From JBGAQP01 sp044220635 (GTDB taxonomy: Bacteria > Pseudomonadota > Gammaproteobacteria > Burkholderiales > Usitatibacteraceae): a stretch of DNA of 64,000 nt. Position numbers and translations under genes: made by a program. The notes under the pieces are model-generated. The model was given only the letters and a program-made list of their open reading frames with translations. It did no database searches and was not told the DNA's origin. This document shows positions 24,036 through 31,810 of this stretch, piece after piece; positions within the stretch are counted from its first letter, which is position 1, and each line of letters opens with the position of its first letter. The DNA is taken from the NCBI GenBank assembly GCA_044220635.1, contig JBGAQP010000010.1, positions 58,572-122,571 of the forward strand, given 5' to 3'.

Positions 24036-25640
24036 TCAGGAGGACGGCGGCGGGGCGCCGAGGCGGCGGGCAAGCCCGTCGGCGAGCCGCGCGGCGACGC
24101 CGTAGATCGTCAGCTGGGGATTCGCCCCGACGCTCGAGGGCAGGAGCGAGCCGTCGTGCACCGAGAGGTTCGCGAGGTGGTGGTGGCGTCCCGTCTCGTC
24201 GACGACCGATTCGCGCTCGTCGGAACCGAGCGCGCAGCCCCCCATCACATGGGCGCTCACCACGCGGGCGTGGAGCGCCTTCATCGGCAGCGCCTCGATG
24301 GCGGCCCGGGATTGCCTCCAGCTCGCCGCCGGTCCCGCGTCCTCGTGCATGGGCATCACGATGCGCGCGCCCGCGGCGAACTGGATCTCGGCCATCGCGA
24401 GGTAGGCCCGCCGCACCCCCTCCCAGAGGTAATCGCCGAGGGGGTAATCGAGCAGCGGGGAGCCGTCGGATCGCAGCATCACGCGCCCGCCCGGCGAGTC
24501 GGGATGGAAGCCGTCGCGCATCAGGGCGATCAGCACCTGGAGCTTCGGCAGGTTCCCCAGCCAGGTCGCGTGCGCCGCGCCGAATCCCGGCAGGGTGATC
24601 CCGGCGAGGATCGGGTGGATGGGCGGCGCCTCGAGCTTGAACCCCATGGGCCCTTCGAGGGGCAGCGTGTCGAGGAAATGGTCCGAGTAGATCGACTGCG
24701 GCGCCCCGGCGTATCCCGCCACGGGCTCGGGCATGATCGCCGCGGAGACGACCGTCGGGTGGAGGAAGGTGCGACGGCCGGCCGTGAGGTGAGGATCCGG
24801 CAATCGGCTCGCGAGCAGGATCGCGGGGCTGCCGATCGCGCCGGCCGCGAGCACGAAATGACGGGCGCGCAGCGTGATCCGGTACGAGGAGGGCGCGCCG
24901 CCGGCCGAGGCGAGGGCCCGCGCCTCGCAGGCGACGACGCGGTCGCCTTCGGTCACGAGCCGCGTCACGCGGCAGCGGTGCACGAGCCGGGCCCCGCGAG
25001 AGAGGGCCCCGGGGATCGTCGTGACGAGCATCGATTGCTTGGCGTTGGTCGGGCACCCCATGCCGCAGTACCCGAGATTCCAGCAATCCTTCACGTTGCG
25101 CGGGATCGCGGCCGCCGGGATCCCGAGGGCCTCGCAGCCCCGGCGCAGCGCGTCGTTGTTCTCGTTGGGCGCGACGGGCCAGGGCCCGATGGAGAGCCGC
25201 TTCTCCATGCGCTCGAACCAGGGCGCGAGATCGCTTTCGCCGAAGCCGCGCAGTCCGTGACGGTCGCGCCAATGGGCGAGGGTGCGCGCCGGCGTGCGGA
25301 AGCTCGAGGTCCAGTTCACGGTGGTCGAGCCTCCGACGCAGCGCCCCTGGAGGATCGTCACCGCCTTGTCGCGAGTCTGGCGGCCGGCGGATTCCTGGTA
25401 GAGGCGGGGATAGGCCTCGCGCTCGCGCATGCGGAATTCCGCGGAGGTCTGCAGGGGGCCTTCCTCGACGAGGATCACCGAGAGGCCGGCCTGGGAGAGG
25501 ATCTCCGCGCTGACCCCTCCTCCGGCGCCGCTGCCCACGATGACGACGTCGGATTCCAGCGCGAGGTCGCGATCGAGGCCGGCGGCATCCGTCACCTTCC
25601 AGCCGGAGGCGAGCCCCGCGAGAAAGGGATCGGCGATCAC
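24036..25640 (-). CDS. GMC-family FAD-dependent alcohol oxidase/dehydrogenase
   Basis: 534 residues. The FAD dinucleotide motif is VVIVGSGAGGGVSAEI (GSGAGGG at 36-42). GRCVGGSTTVNWTSSFRTP is the GMC signature. CGMGCPTNAKQS is a Cys-rich segment typical of long-chain alcohol oxidase and gluconate-dehydrogenase-like members, and SAHVMGGCALG with VGANPQLTIYG gives the catalytic His and Asn. The start is GTG at 25640, overlapping the upstream stop by 4 bp (GTGA), so translation is coupled to the Tat-exported partner. A preceding aldehyde dehydrogenase gene suggests an alcohol-aldehyde-acid chain. Fatty alcohol is the favoured substrate from context; a sugar or sterol is possible. Confidence 0.87.
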   Translation of the reverse strand: MIADPFLAGLASGWKVTDAAGLDRDLALESDVVIVGSGAGGGVSAEILSQAGLSVILVEEGPLQTSAEFRMREREAYPRLYQESAGRQTRDKAVTILQGRCVGGSTTVNWTSSFRTPARTLAHWRDRHGLRGFGESDLAPWFERMEKRLSIGPWPVAPNENNDALRRGCEALGIPAAAIPRNVKDCWNLGYCGMGCPTNAKQSMLVTTIPGALSRGARLVHRCRVTRLVTEGDRVVACEARALASAGGAPSSYRITLRARHFVLAAGAIGSPAILLASRLPDPHLTAGRRTFLHPTVVSAAIMPEPVAGYAGAPQSIYSDHFLDTLPLEGPMGFKLEAPPIHPILAGITLPGFGAAHATWLGNLPKLQVLIALMRDGFHPDSPGGRVMLRSDGSPLLDYPLGDYLWEGVRRAYLAMAEIQFAAGARIVMPMHEDAGPAASWRQSRAAIEALPMKALHARVVSAHVMGGCALGSDERESVVDETGRHHHLANLSVHDGSLLPSSVGANPQLTIYGVAARLADGLARRLGAPPPSS

Positions 25641-26170
25641 TTCGGCGGCCCCGACTCGATCGCGGGCGGCCCGGGATAGCCGATCGCCGGCCAGGCCCGC
25701 GAATTGCCGTACCACGCGGCCTGGAGCAGCTGGGTGAGCGCCTGGTAGCCCGCCCTCTTCAGGTCGAAGCGGCTTCCACGCCAACGCGACAGGAACGCGC
25801 CGACCTCCTCGACCGAGGCCTCCTCCCACGGGGTAGTCACGCCGGCCAGGACGATCCTCGCCGGCGCGAAGCCGAGCAGGCCCAGGAGCTGGCCGATTTC
25901 CGCCTGCACCGCCGGGCTCAGTCCCGAGACCGCCCGGTCGAAGGCCTCGACCACCTCGCGGATCGCCTCGCGGCGTTCGGATTCGGCCTCGGGCAGCGTC
26001 CCGGCGAGAACCGCCGCAGCCAGGGCGGCCACGAGCCTCTCGCCGCGGGCATCGAGGAATCGCAGCTTCCCGCGGCCGGGGGCGCTCGCGAGGCGCCAGA
26101 GAACGCCGCCCGCGACGAGCACGCCCGAGGCCACGAGGCCCACCTGGAGGAACTGCCGGCGTGTGGGCAA
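25637..26170 (-). CDS. Tat-exported gluconate-2-dehydrogenase subunit-3-like protein
   Basis: 177 residues. The N-terminus MPTRRQFLQVGLVASGV is a twin-arginine signal (RRxFL) leading to a hydrophobic segment. The rest matches the small subunit-3 family that accompanies GMC flavoproteins in membrane-bound gluconate dehydrogenase complexes; FLDARGERLVAALAAAVLAG is the typical opening and YQALTQLLQAAWYGN the typical end. Subunit 3 proteins escort the flavoprotein across the membrane by the Tat route, so the GMC partner may act in the periplasm. It overlaps the GMC gene by 4 bp and starts 4 bp after the aldehyde dehydrogenase stop. No cytochrome subunit is present here, so the electron acceptor is unknown. 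Confidence 0.82.
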   Translation of the reverse strand: MPTRRQFLQVGLVASGVLVAGGVLWRLASAPGRGKLRFLDARGERLVAALAAAVLAGTLPEAESERREAIREVVEAFDRAVSGLSPAVQAEIGQLLGLLGFAPARIVLAGVTTPWEEASVEEVGAFLSRWRGSRFDLKRAGYQALTQLLQAAWYGNSRAWPAIGYPGPPAIESGPPK

Positions 26171-26174
26171 GGCG

Positions 26175-27611
26175 CTAGCCGAGGAGCAGCTTCACGAGCG
26201 CCGCGAAGCGCTTGCCGTAGGGCGCGCGGAAAAGCTTGAGGCCGTTCAGGCGCGACTGGAAGAAGACCGGCTTCTTCTTCGAGAAGCGTTCGAAGCCTTC
26301 CCGGCCGTGGTACTCGCCCATGCCGCTCGGCCCCACGCCGCCGAACGGCAGGTCGTCCTGGGCGACGTGCAGGATCGTCTCGTTCACCGTGACGCCCCCG
26401 GAGACCGTCTCGGCGAGCACGCGCTCGATGGCGGCGCGATCGTGCTCGAAGACGTAGAGCGCGAGGGGGCGCGCTCGCGCGTTCACGAACGCGATCGCAT
26501 CGCCGAGCTCCCGGTAGGGCACGATCGGCAGCAGCGGGCCGAAGATCTCCTCGCGCATGACGCGCATCTCGTCGTTCACCCCCAGGAGCAGCCGCGGGGC
26601 CATCTTCGGGCTTGCCGCGAAATCCTCGCCGGCGGGATTGATCTCGAGGATCCGCGCTCCCTTCGCCGCGGCGTCCGCGAGCAGCCCGGCGAGGCGCTCG
26701 CGACCGCGCTCGTTGGCGATGGCCGTGTAGTCGGGGTTGTCACGCAGGCGCGGGTACAGGGCCGCTACCGAGCGCCGGGCGCCCTCGACGAAGGCCTCGA
26801 TCCGGTCCTCGGGAACCAGCGCGAAGTCGGGCGCGATGCAGGTCTGCCCCGCGTTGAGGCACTTGCCGAAGAGGATGCGCGAGGCGGCTTCCTCCACGGG
26901 GAAGCCGCGCCCGACGATCGCGGGGGACTTCCCGCCGAGCTCGAGCGTCACCGGGGTGAGGTTCTCCGCCGCCGCGTGCATGACGCTGCGTCCCACGCCG
27001 GTCGAGCCCGTGAACAGCAGGTGGTCGAAGGGCAGGGCGCAGAAGTCGCGCGCCACCTCGGGGCCGCCGTTGACGACCGCGAGCATCGCGGGATCGAATC
27101 GCGCCGCCACAAGCTTCGCGAGCAGCTCGCCCACGGCAGGTGCCGCCTCGGACATCTTGACGAGGACGCGGTTGCCCGCGGCGAGCGCCGAGACGATCGG
27201 CCCGACCGCGAGGTAGATCGGGTAATTCCAGGGCACGACGACGCCGACCGTGCCCAGAGGCTGGAAGACGACGCGCGAACGCCCGGGCAGGAACCACAGG
27301 CTCGTCCGGCGCGATTGGGGGCGCATCCAGCGGCGCAGGTGCCGGCGCGCATGGCGGATGGCCTCGATCGAAGGAAAGAGCTCGAGGAGCTGCGTCTCCT
27401 GGAGCGAGCGGCCCCCGAAATCGCGGCTGACCGCCTCGGCAAGGGCGGCGCCCTCGGCACGCAGCAGGTCCTCGAGGGTCTGGAGCGTCGCCAACCGGGC
27501 CCCGGAGCCCGGAAAAGGCAGGCTGCGAGAGGCGACTTTCTGGCGCTCGAAAAGCACGGCCAACGACCCGGATTCCGGGTCGGAAAGCGAGGGGCTCTCT
27601 TTAAGGTTCAA
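26175..27611 (-). CDS. Aldehyde dehydrogenase, coniferyl/fatty aldehyde type
   Basis: 478 residues. Catalytic residues are in place: Asn129 in VVPWNYP, Glu224 in LELGGKSP and the nucleophile Cys258 in NAGQTCIAPD. The opening LFERQKVASRS and RDFGGRS, and the C-terminal FFQSRLNGLKLFRAPYGKRF, are typical of the coniferyl aldehyde dehydrogenase subgroup, which also contains membrane-associated fatty aldehyde dehydrogenases. The start is a TTG at 27611, because no ATG or good GTG precedes the conserved region; it is moderately certain. It is the first gene of a three-gene operon with the Tat protein and GMC oxidase, and would oxidise the aldehyde product of the oxidase to a carboxylic acid. Confidence 0.88.
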   Translation of the reverse strand: MNLKESPSLSDPESGSLAVLFERQKVASRSLPFPGSGARLATLQTLEDLLRAEGAALAEAVSRDFGGRSLQETQLLELFPSIEAIRHARRHLRRWMRPQSRRTSLWFLPGRSRVVFQPLGTVGVVVPWNYPIYLAVGPIVSALAAGNRVLVKMSEAAPAVGELLAKLVAARFDPAMLAVVNGGPEVARDFCALPFDHLLFTGSTGVGRSVMHAAAENLTPVTLELGGKSPAIVGRGFPVEEAASRILFGKCLNAGQTCIAPDFALVPEDRIEAFVEGARRSVAALYPRLRDNPDYTAIANERGRERLAGLLADAAAKGARILEINPAGEDFAASPKMAPRLLLGVNDEMRVMREEIFGPLLPIVPYRELGDAIAFVNARARPLALYVFEHDRAAIERVLAETVSGGVTVNETILHVAQDDLPFGGVGPSGMGEYHGREGFERFSKKKPVFFQSRLNGLKLFRAPYGKRFAALVKLLLG

Positions 27612-27744
27612 CTTGAAGTATATTAAACAAACAATTGATTATCAATATAAACGCAACGAATGACCGGTGGCGAATGACGCCAATCAAACGCTCGTTTCAA
27701 TCGCTCGTTAGAATACCTTCCACCCCCTGCCGAGGCAATCCGGA
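27612..27744. promoter_or_regulatory. AT-rich divergent regulatory region with several repeats
   Basis: This region separates the aldehyde dehydrogenase operon from the 27745 gene and is far more AT-rich than its surroundings. It holds the palindrome TTGATTATCAA (27635-27645), a direct repeat CGAATGAC (27657-27664 and 27671-27678), the inverted repeat AAACGctCGTTT (27686-27697) and a repeated CGCTCGTT (27689-27696 and 27702-27709, 13-bp period). Such clustered repeats are typical of TetR- or LysR-type operators. Confidence 0.5.
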
Positions 27745-28443
27745 ATGCCCGATTCGAACCAGGCTCCCGAGGCCCTGCGAAGCCATCTCGAGTGGCTGCA
27801 TCGCCTGCGTGGCCGCGAGTCCCGATCCGGGACCCCGCCTCACCTGCAGGCCCTGAAGCGCTGGCAGGCCGGGCGTCTCGAGCGCACCTACGAGGACCTG
27901 CACGGCGACCCGCGCTACCGGCAGGCCACGACCTTCTTCCTGGAGGACCTCTACGGGCCGAAGGACTTCAGCGGCCGCGACGAGGCGATGCTGCGGATCT
28001 ATCCCGCGATGGTCCGGATCCTCCCGAAGCGGGCGGTGGAGACCGCGGCGCTCGCCATCGAAGTCGACGCCCTGTCCGAGGACCTCGACCGGCGCATGGC
28101 GGCCGTGCTTCCCGACGGACCGATCGACGAGGCGAGGTACGCGAAGGCCTACCGGGAGACCGGGATGCCGGCCGAACGCGAGCGGCAGATCGAGCTCATC
28201 GATGCCGTCGGGCGCCGGCTCGACGCCCTCGTCGGCATGCCCATGGTCTACACGACGCTGAAGCTGATGCGCCGGCCCGCGAGCCTCGCCGGGCTCTCCG
28301 ACCTGCAGTCCTTCCTCGAGCGAGGGTTCGAGGCATTCCGCGCCATGAAGGGCGCGGATCATTTCCTGCACACGATCGCCGAGCGGGAGACCGCGATCCT
28401 CAGGCGCCTTTTTTCCGGCCACCCTTCGCCGTTTTCCCGCTAG
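27745..28443 (+). CDS. Conserved hypothetical helical protein
   Basis: 232 residues, soluble, predicted helical, without a signal peptide or recognised catalytic motif. The most distinctive stretch is FFLEDLYGPKDFSGRDEAML followed by RIYPAMVRILP (about residues 70-102). I do not recognise a characterised family. The gene is read away from the alcohol oxidase/aldehyde dehydrogenase operon and shares its AT-rich control region, so joint regulation is likely. Its last 44 bp overlap the 3' end of the convergent PHA-system gene. The ATG at 27745 is the first good start; the codon pattern is like that of its neighbours, so it is a real gene rather than an antisense frame. Confidence 0.75.
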   Translation: MPDSNQAPEALRSHLEWLHRLRGRESRSGTPPHLQALKRWQAGRLERTYEDLHGDPRYRQATTFFLEDLYGPKDFSGRDEAMLRIYPAMVRILPKRAVETAALAIEVDALSEDLDRRMAAVLPDGPIDEARYAKAYRETGMPAERERQIELIDAVGRRLDALVGMPMVYTTLKLMRRPASLAGLSDLQSFLERGFEAFRAMKGADHFLHTIAERETAILRRLFSGHPSPFSR

Positions 28444-28759
28444 CGGGCTTCGCCGCGCGGGCGCCGGGCGCTGCGGCGTGGCGCTCGAAGAGCGCGTCGA
28501 GCTCGCCCAGGATCGCCTGCTCGAGGACCGGCTTCATCGCCTTCAGCAGGAAACCGGTGAGGACCACCCTCAGCGTCAGGTCCCGCGCGGTCAGGGCGAG
28601 GGTGCCGTGCAGCCCCGGCCGGTCGAAGTTCATCGTGTCGCCGCTCCAGGCCCCGCGCAGGTCGAACCTCCTGCCGAGGTGCAAGGCCATCTCGTCGGCG
28701 GCGGCGCGCGCGCCTTTCAGGCCCAGGTCGTGGGCGCGATGCAGCTCGATGTCGGCCAT
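28400..28759 (-). CDS. Polyhydroxyalkanoic acid system family protein
   Basis: 119 residues. IELHRAHDLGLKGARAAADE with MALHLGRRFDL is the start of the PHA_gran_rgn family (TIGR02610 type), and the middle VVLTGFLLKAMKPVLEQAI is its second conserved block. Family members are small beta-sandwich-like proteins found beside PHA genes; their function is not established. The C-terminus is Lys/Ala-rich (ASGKTAKGGRKKGA) like the tail of the second phasin, and is encoded in the 44 bp that overlap the hypothetical gene on the other strand. It follows the TRAP permease on the same strand after 44 bp, but its own start has no clear promoter. Confidence 0.82.
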   Translation of the reverse strand: MADIELHRAHDLGLKGARAAADEMALHLGRRFDLRGAWSGDTMNFDRPGLHGTLALTARDLTLRVVLTGFLLKAMKPVLEQAILGELDALFERHAAAPGARAAKPASGKTAKGGRKKGA

Positions 28760-28803
28760 GGGTCGCCTTTCGCGGGTTTGCCGGTGGGGATCGCGAGCCT
28801 ACC

Positions 28804-30120
28804 TCAGCGCCCCGGCCCCATGAGCGTGTCGGGCAGCCACGTGGCGATGCCCGGGAAGAAGCACAGCGCCACCATGAATCCGAACATGATGAAGACGTAG
28901 GGAATCGACCCGCGCAGGACCGTCGAGAGCGGCACGTCCGGGGCGACGCCGCGCAACACGTAGAGATTGAGGCCGACGGGTGGCGTGATGAGCCCCACCT
29001 CGAGATTGACCGTGAGCATCACCGCGAACCACACGAGGTCGAAGTCGTTCGCCTCGAGCACCGGGGTGAGGATCGGCATGAGCATCAGGATGATCGCCAC
29101 GGGCGGCAGGAAGCAGCCGAGCAGTAGAAGGAACAGGTTGATCGCGAACAGCAGGGCCCACTTGTTGAGCTTGATCGCGACCAGCCATTCGGCCGACGCC
29201 TGCGAGACGTAGAGCAGCGACATCATGTACGAGAAGAGCGCGGCCGCGGCGATGATCATGAGGATCATGCTCGACTCGCGCACCGTGTCGCGGAAGATGT
29301 GCCAGAGCTCGGAAAGCCGCCAGGTCCGGTAGATCGCGATCACCAGGACGAGCGCGAGGAAGGCGCCGATCGCGGCGATCTCCGAGGGCGTGGCGAGGCC
29401 GCCGTACATGAAGTAGCCGATGGCGACGATGATCGCGAGGAACGGCGTCACGCGCATCATGCCTTCCATCTTCTGCTTGAGCGTGAAGCGCTCGTCGACG
29501 ATGAGAAACTCGCGCCTGGTCACGAGGGTCGCGAACCACGCCCAGATGGAGAAGAGGATCACGAGCAGCGCGCCCGGGACGACGCCCGAGAGGAAGAGCC
29601 GCCCGATCGAGGTTTCGGTGGCGAGCCCGTAGAGGATCATCGTGATCGAGGGCGGGATCAGGATGCCGAGCGTGCCGCCCGCGCAGATGGCGCCCGTGGC
29701 GAGCGCCGGCGGGACCCCGCGGCGGATCATCTCCGGCACCCCCGCCTTGCCGATCGCCGCGGCGGTGGCCGGGGAGGAGCCGCACACCGCGGAGAACATC
29801 CCGCAGGCGAGGATGTTGGCGATGATGAGGCCGCCGGGCACGCGCGCGAGCCAGCGGTAGAGCGAGTTGTAGATGTCCTTGCCGGCGGCGGACACGCCGA
29901 TCGCCGCGCCCAGCAGGACGAAGAGCGGGATGGTGAGCAGGGCGAAGGAGTTCAGCTCGTCCATGAACTGGGTCGCCACGACGGCGAGGCTCGTGGGGCC
30001 CTTGAAGATGACGAGGAAGGCGATGGCGACGAGCGACAGGCCCCAGGCGATCGGAAAGCCCGAGAACAGGACCGCCGTGGTGACCACGAGGATCAGCAGC
30101 CCGATCTGCACCTCGCTCAC
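28804..30120 (-). CDS. TRAP transporter large permease (DctM type)
   Basis: 438 residues with about 12 hydrophobic segments. GWAFPIAWGLS-like opening (VVTTAVLFSGFPIAWGLS), CGMFSAVCGSSPATAAAIG and LGILIPPSITMILYG are the signature segments of the DctM family, and LITPPVGLNLYVLRG lies near the C-terminus. It forms the sodium-coupled translocation channel in the inner membrane with the small subunit encoded just upstream (3-bp gap, GTG start). Together with the DctP gene it makes a complete tripartite transporter. The substrate cannot be read from this subunit. Confidence 0.94.
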   Translation of the reverse strand: MSEVQIGLLILVVTTAVLFSGFPIAWGLSLVAIAFLVIFKGPTSLAVVATQFMDELNSFALLTIPLFVLLGAAIGVSAAGKDIYNSLYRWLARVPGGLIIANILACGMFSAVCGSSPATAAAIGKAGVPEMIRRGVPPALATGAICAGGTLGILIPPSITMILYGLATETSIGRLFLSGVVPGALLVILFSIWAWFATLVTRREFLIVDERFTLKQKMEGMMRVTPFLAIIVAIGYFMYGGLATPSEIAAIGAFLALVLVIAIYRTWRLSELWHIFRDTVRESSMILMIIAAAALFSYMMSLLYVSQASAEWLVAIKLNKWALLFAINLFLLLLGCFLPPVAIILMLMPILTPVLEANDFDLVWFAVMLTVNLEVGLITPPVGLNLYVLRGVAPDVPLSTVLRGSIPYVFIMFGFMVALCFFPGIATWLPDTLMGPGR

Positions 30121-30123
30121 GGG

Positions 30124-30642
30124 CTATGCACCCTGGCCCGAGACCGGTGCGCGCGGGTCGGCGGCGCGATCGGGCAGGTCCCGCAGCAACTCGGCCACGT
30201 ACTGGAGCGCCGTCAGACCGAGGCCGACGGGCATCAGCGCGAAGAACGGCCATCGGGGCGGATTCCACATCGAGCCGCTGCCCTCGTTCTTGTGCCAGGC
30301 CTCGGCCGTGAGCTCGAACCCCTTCCAGGCGAGGTAGAGGCAGACCGCCAGGCCGAGGATCGCGATGAGCCGGCTCAGGAGAAGCCGCCCCCGTGCGGGC
30401 AGCAGCTCCGAGATCAGGTCGACTCCGATGTGGCCCTTGGTCCTGAGGCAGTAGGGCGAACCCAGGAGCACCGTGGCCACGATCAGGTACGTGGCCAGCT
30501 CGATCTCCCAATACGTCGAATGCCCGGTGGCCCGGTAGATGACCATCCACACGACGATGAGCATCGCGGCGACGAGGCATGTCGCCGCGAAGACGGCGAA
30601 GGCGTCGGAGATGCGGTCAATCCAGCGGACGAGCTGGCGCAC
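30124..30642 (-). CDS. TRAP transporter small permease (DctQ type)
   Basis: 172 residues with four predicted membrane helices. VFAATCLVAAMLIVVWMVI and the segments after residues 50, 90 and 130 form the bundle, and the loop KGHIGVDLISELLP is the conserved DctQ motif. It starts with GTG at 30642, 81 bp after the DctP stop; that gap contains a strong palindrome which may reduce permease expression relative to the binding protein. The small subunit is required for transport and pairs with DctM in the inner membrane. Confidence 0.9.
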   Translation of the reverse strand: MRQLVRWIDRISDAFAVFAATCLVAAMLIVVWMVIYRATGHSTYWEIELATYLIVATVLLGSPYCLRTKGHIGVDLISELLPARGRLLLSRLIAILGLAVCLYLAWKGFELTAEAWHKNEGSGSMWNPPRWPFFALMPVGLGLTALQYVAELLRDLPDRAADPRAPVSGQGA

Positions 30643-30694
30643 GGCGAGCGGTGCGGCCCACGGGCCGCTGCAGGCAGGATCGGGAAAGGCGGAA

Positions 30695-30718
30695 GCGGGG
30701 CGGCCGCGGCCGCCCCGC
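30695..30718 (-). other. Perfect 24-bp GC palindrome after the binding-protein gene
   Basis: GCGGGGCGGCCG and its exact complement form a 12-bp-arm palindrome that starts 5 bp beyond the DctP stop and lies before dctQ. No T run follows. In transporter operons such intercistronic stems protect the upstream binding-protein message from 3' decay and partly terminate transcription. Confidence 0.6.
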
Positions 30719-30723
30719 GCTGC

Positions 30724-31719
30724 TCATCGGACCGCCGTGATGAGGTCGAGGAGCTGCTTCGCGTCGGCCGACTTGGCCGCGAACTCCGGCCAGGCGGTCT
30801 TCTTCGCGAGGGCGATCCAGGCGTCGAACTCGGGCTTGGTGAGGGCGCGCACCTTGGCGCCCGCCTTGGTGTAGACGTCCACCATCTTCGCCACCGCCTC
30901 GCGCTGCCCGGCGGCGAAGAAGGCGTCGCTCTTGTCGGCGGCCTCCTCGAAGATCTTCCTCTGCGCGGGCGTGAGCTTGTCCCACGCGGCTTTCGACATC
31001 ACCAGCGGCTGCAGCAGCCACCAGAGCGTGTAGTCGCCGCCGACCGTGGCGAACTTCGTCTGCTCGTAGATGCGCATGCTGACGAAGGTCTCTGCCGAGG
31101 TGAGGGTCGAGGTGAGCACGCCCGATTGCAGCGAGGAATAGATCTCCGTCGAGGGCGTGTTGATCACCGACGCTCCGGCCGCCTTCAGCATGCTCTCGAA
31201 GGTCGGGTCGGCCGCGCGCATCTTCTCGCCCTTCACTGTGTCGGGGCCACCGATCTCGCCGGTCTTCGAGGCGAAGCCGCCCGGCGTCCACCACCAGGTG
31301 ACGATGTGCACGCCGTTCTTCTCGGCCACTTCCTGGAGCTTCTTGTGGAAGGCGGTGCCCTTGAGGCGCATCGCATGGTCGATGCTCGTGATCGTGCCGG
31401 GCATGATGATGATCGACATCTCGGGCACCTTCCCGACCGCGTAGGACATCGGGAAGACCGCCATCTCGAGGGTGCCCGCCTGGAGCGCGTCGAACTGCGC
31501 GACCGGCTTGATGTTGAGCGAGCTGCCTGGGTAGATGCGGAACTTGAGGCTCGGGTCCTTCTTGTTCACCTCCTCGACGAATACGCGCGTGGCCTTGTCG
31601 CGCCCGTCCGTGTTCGCCTTGAACTGGTGGGAGATCTTGATCTCCTGCGCGATCGCGGGCGCGGCGAGCGACACGGCGGTCACGAGCGCGAGCGCGCCCC
31701 TGCGGATGCGGTTCATCAT
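30724..31719 (-). CDS. TRAP transporter substrate-binding protein (DctP type)
   Basis: 331 residues. A Sec signal peptide (ALALVTAVSLAAPAIAQ) gives a periplasmic protein starting at QEIKISHQFKAN. GTLEMAVFPMSYAVGKVPEM, KTGEIGGPDTVKGEKMRA and NTPSTEIYSSLQSGVLTS follow the DctP pattern, with the carboxylate-clamp arginine probably in KMRAADPTFE. GAGGAG sits 7 bp before the first of two adjacent ATG codons. Its neighbours on the same strand are an aminotransferase upstream and the two permeases downstream. The ligand is probably a small organic acid; proximity to hydroxyacid and malonyl-CoA genes makes a hydroxyacid or malonate attractive but unproven. Confidence 0.92.
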   Translation of the reverse strand: MMNRIRRGALALVTAVSLAAPAIAQEIKISHQFKANTDGRDKATRVFVEEVNKKDPSLKFRIYPGSSLNIKPVAQFDALQAGTLEMAVFPMSYAVGKVPEMSIIIMPGTITSIDHAMRLKGTAFHKKLQEVAEKNGVHIVTWWWTPGGFASKTGEIGGPDTVKGEKMRAADPTFESMLKAAGASVINTPSTEIYSSLQSGVLTSTLTSAETFVSMRIYEQTKFATVGGDYTLWWLLQPLVMSKAAWDKLTPAQRKIFEEAADKSDAFFAAGQREAVAKMVDVYTKAGAKVRALTKPEFDAWIALAKKTAWPEFAAKSADAKQLLDLITAVR

Positions 31720-31773
31720 CGGGTTTCTCCTCGGGTGTTGGAACGGTTGCCGTCTGCTGCGGCAATGGGCGGA

Positions 31774-31801
31774 AGTTAACCGATGAACCCGTCGCTGTAA
31801 A
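31774..31801 (-). promoter_or_regulatory. Promoter candidate for the TRAP operon
   Basis: On the minus strand TTTACA (31801-31796) is followed after 16 bp by TTAACT (31779-31774), 55 bp before the DctP ATG. It starts within 10 bp of the aminotransferase stop, so the transporter could be expressed separately from the aminotransferase gene. Confidence 0.4.
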
Positions 31802-31810
31802 CCGTGCCGG

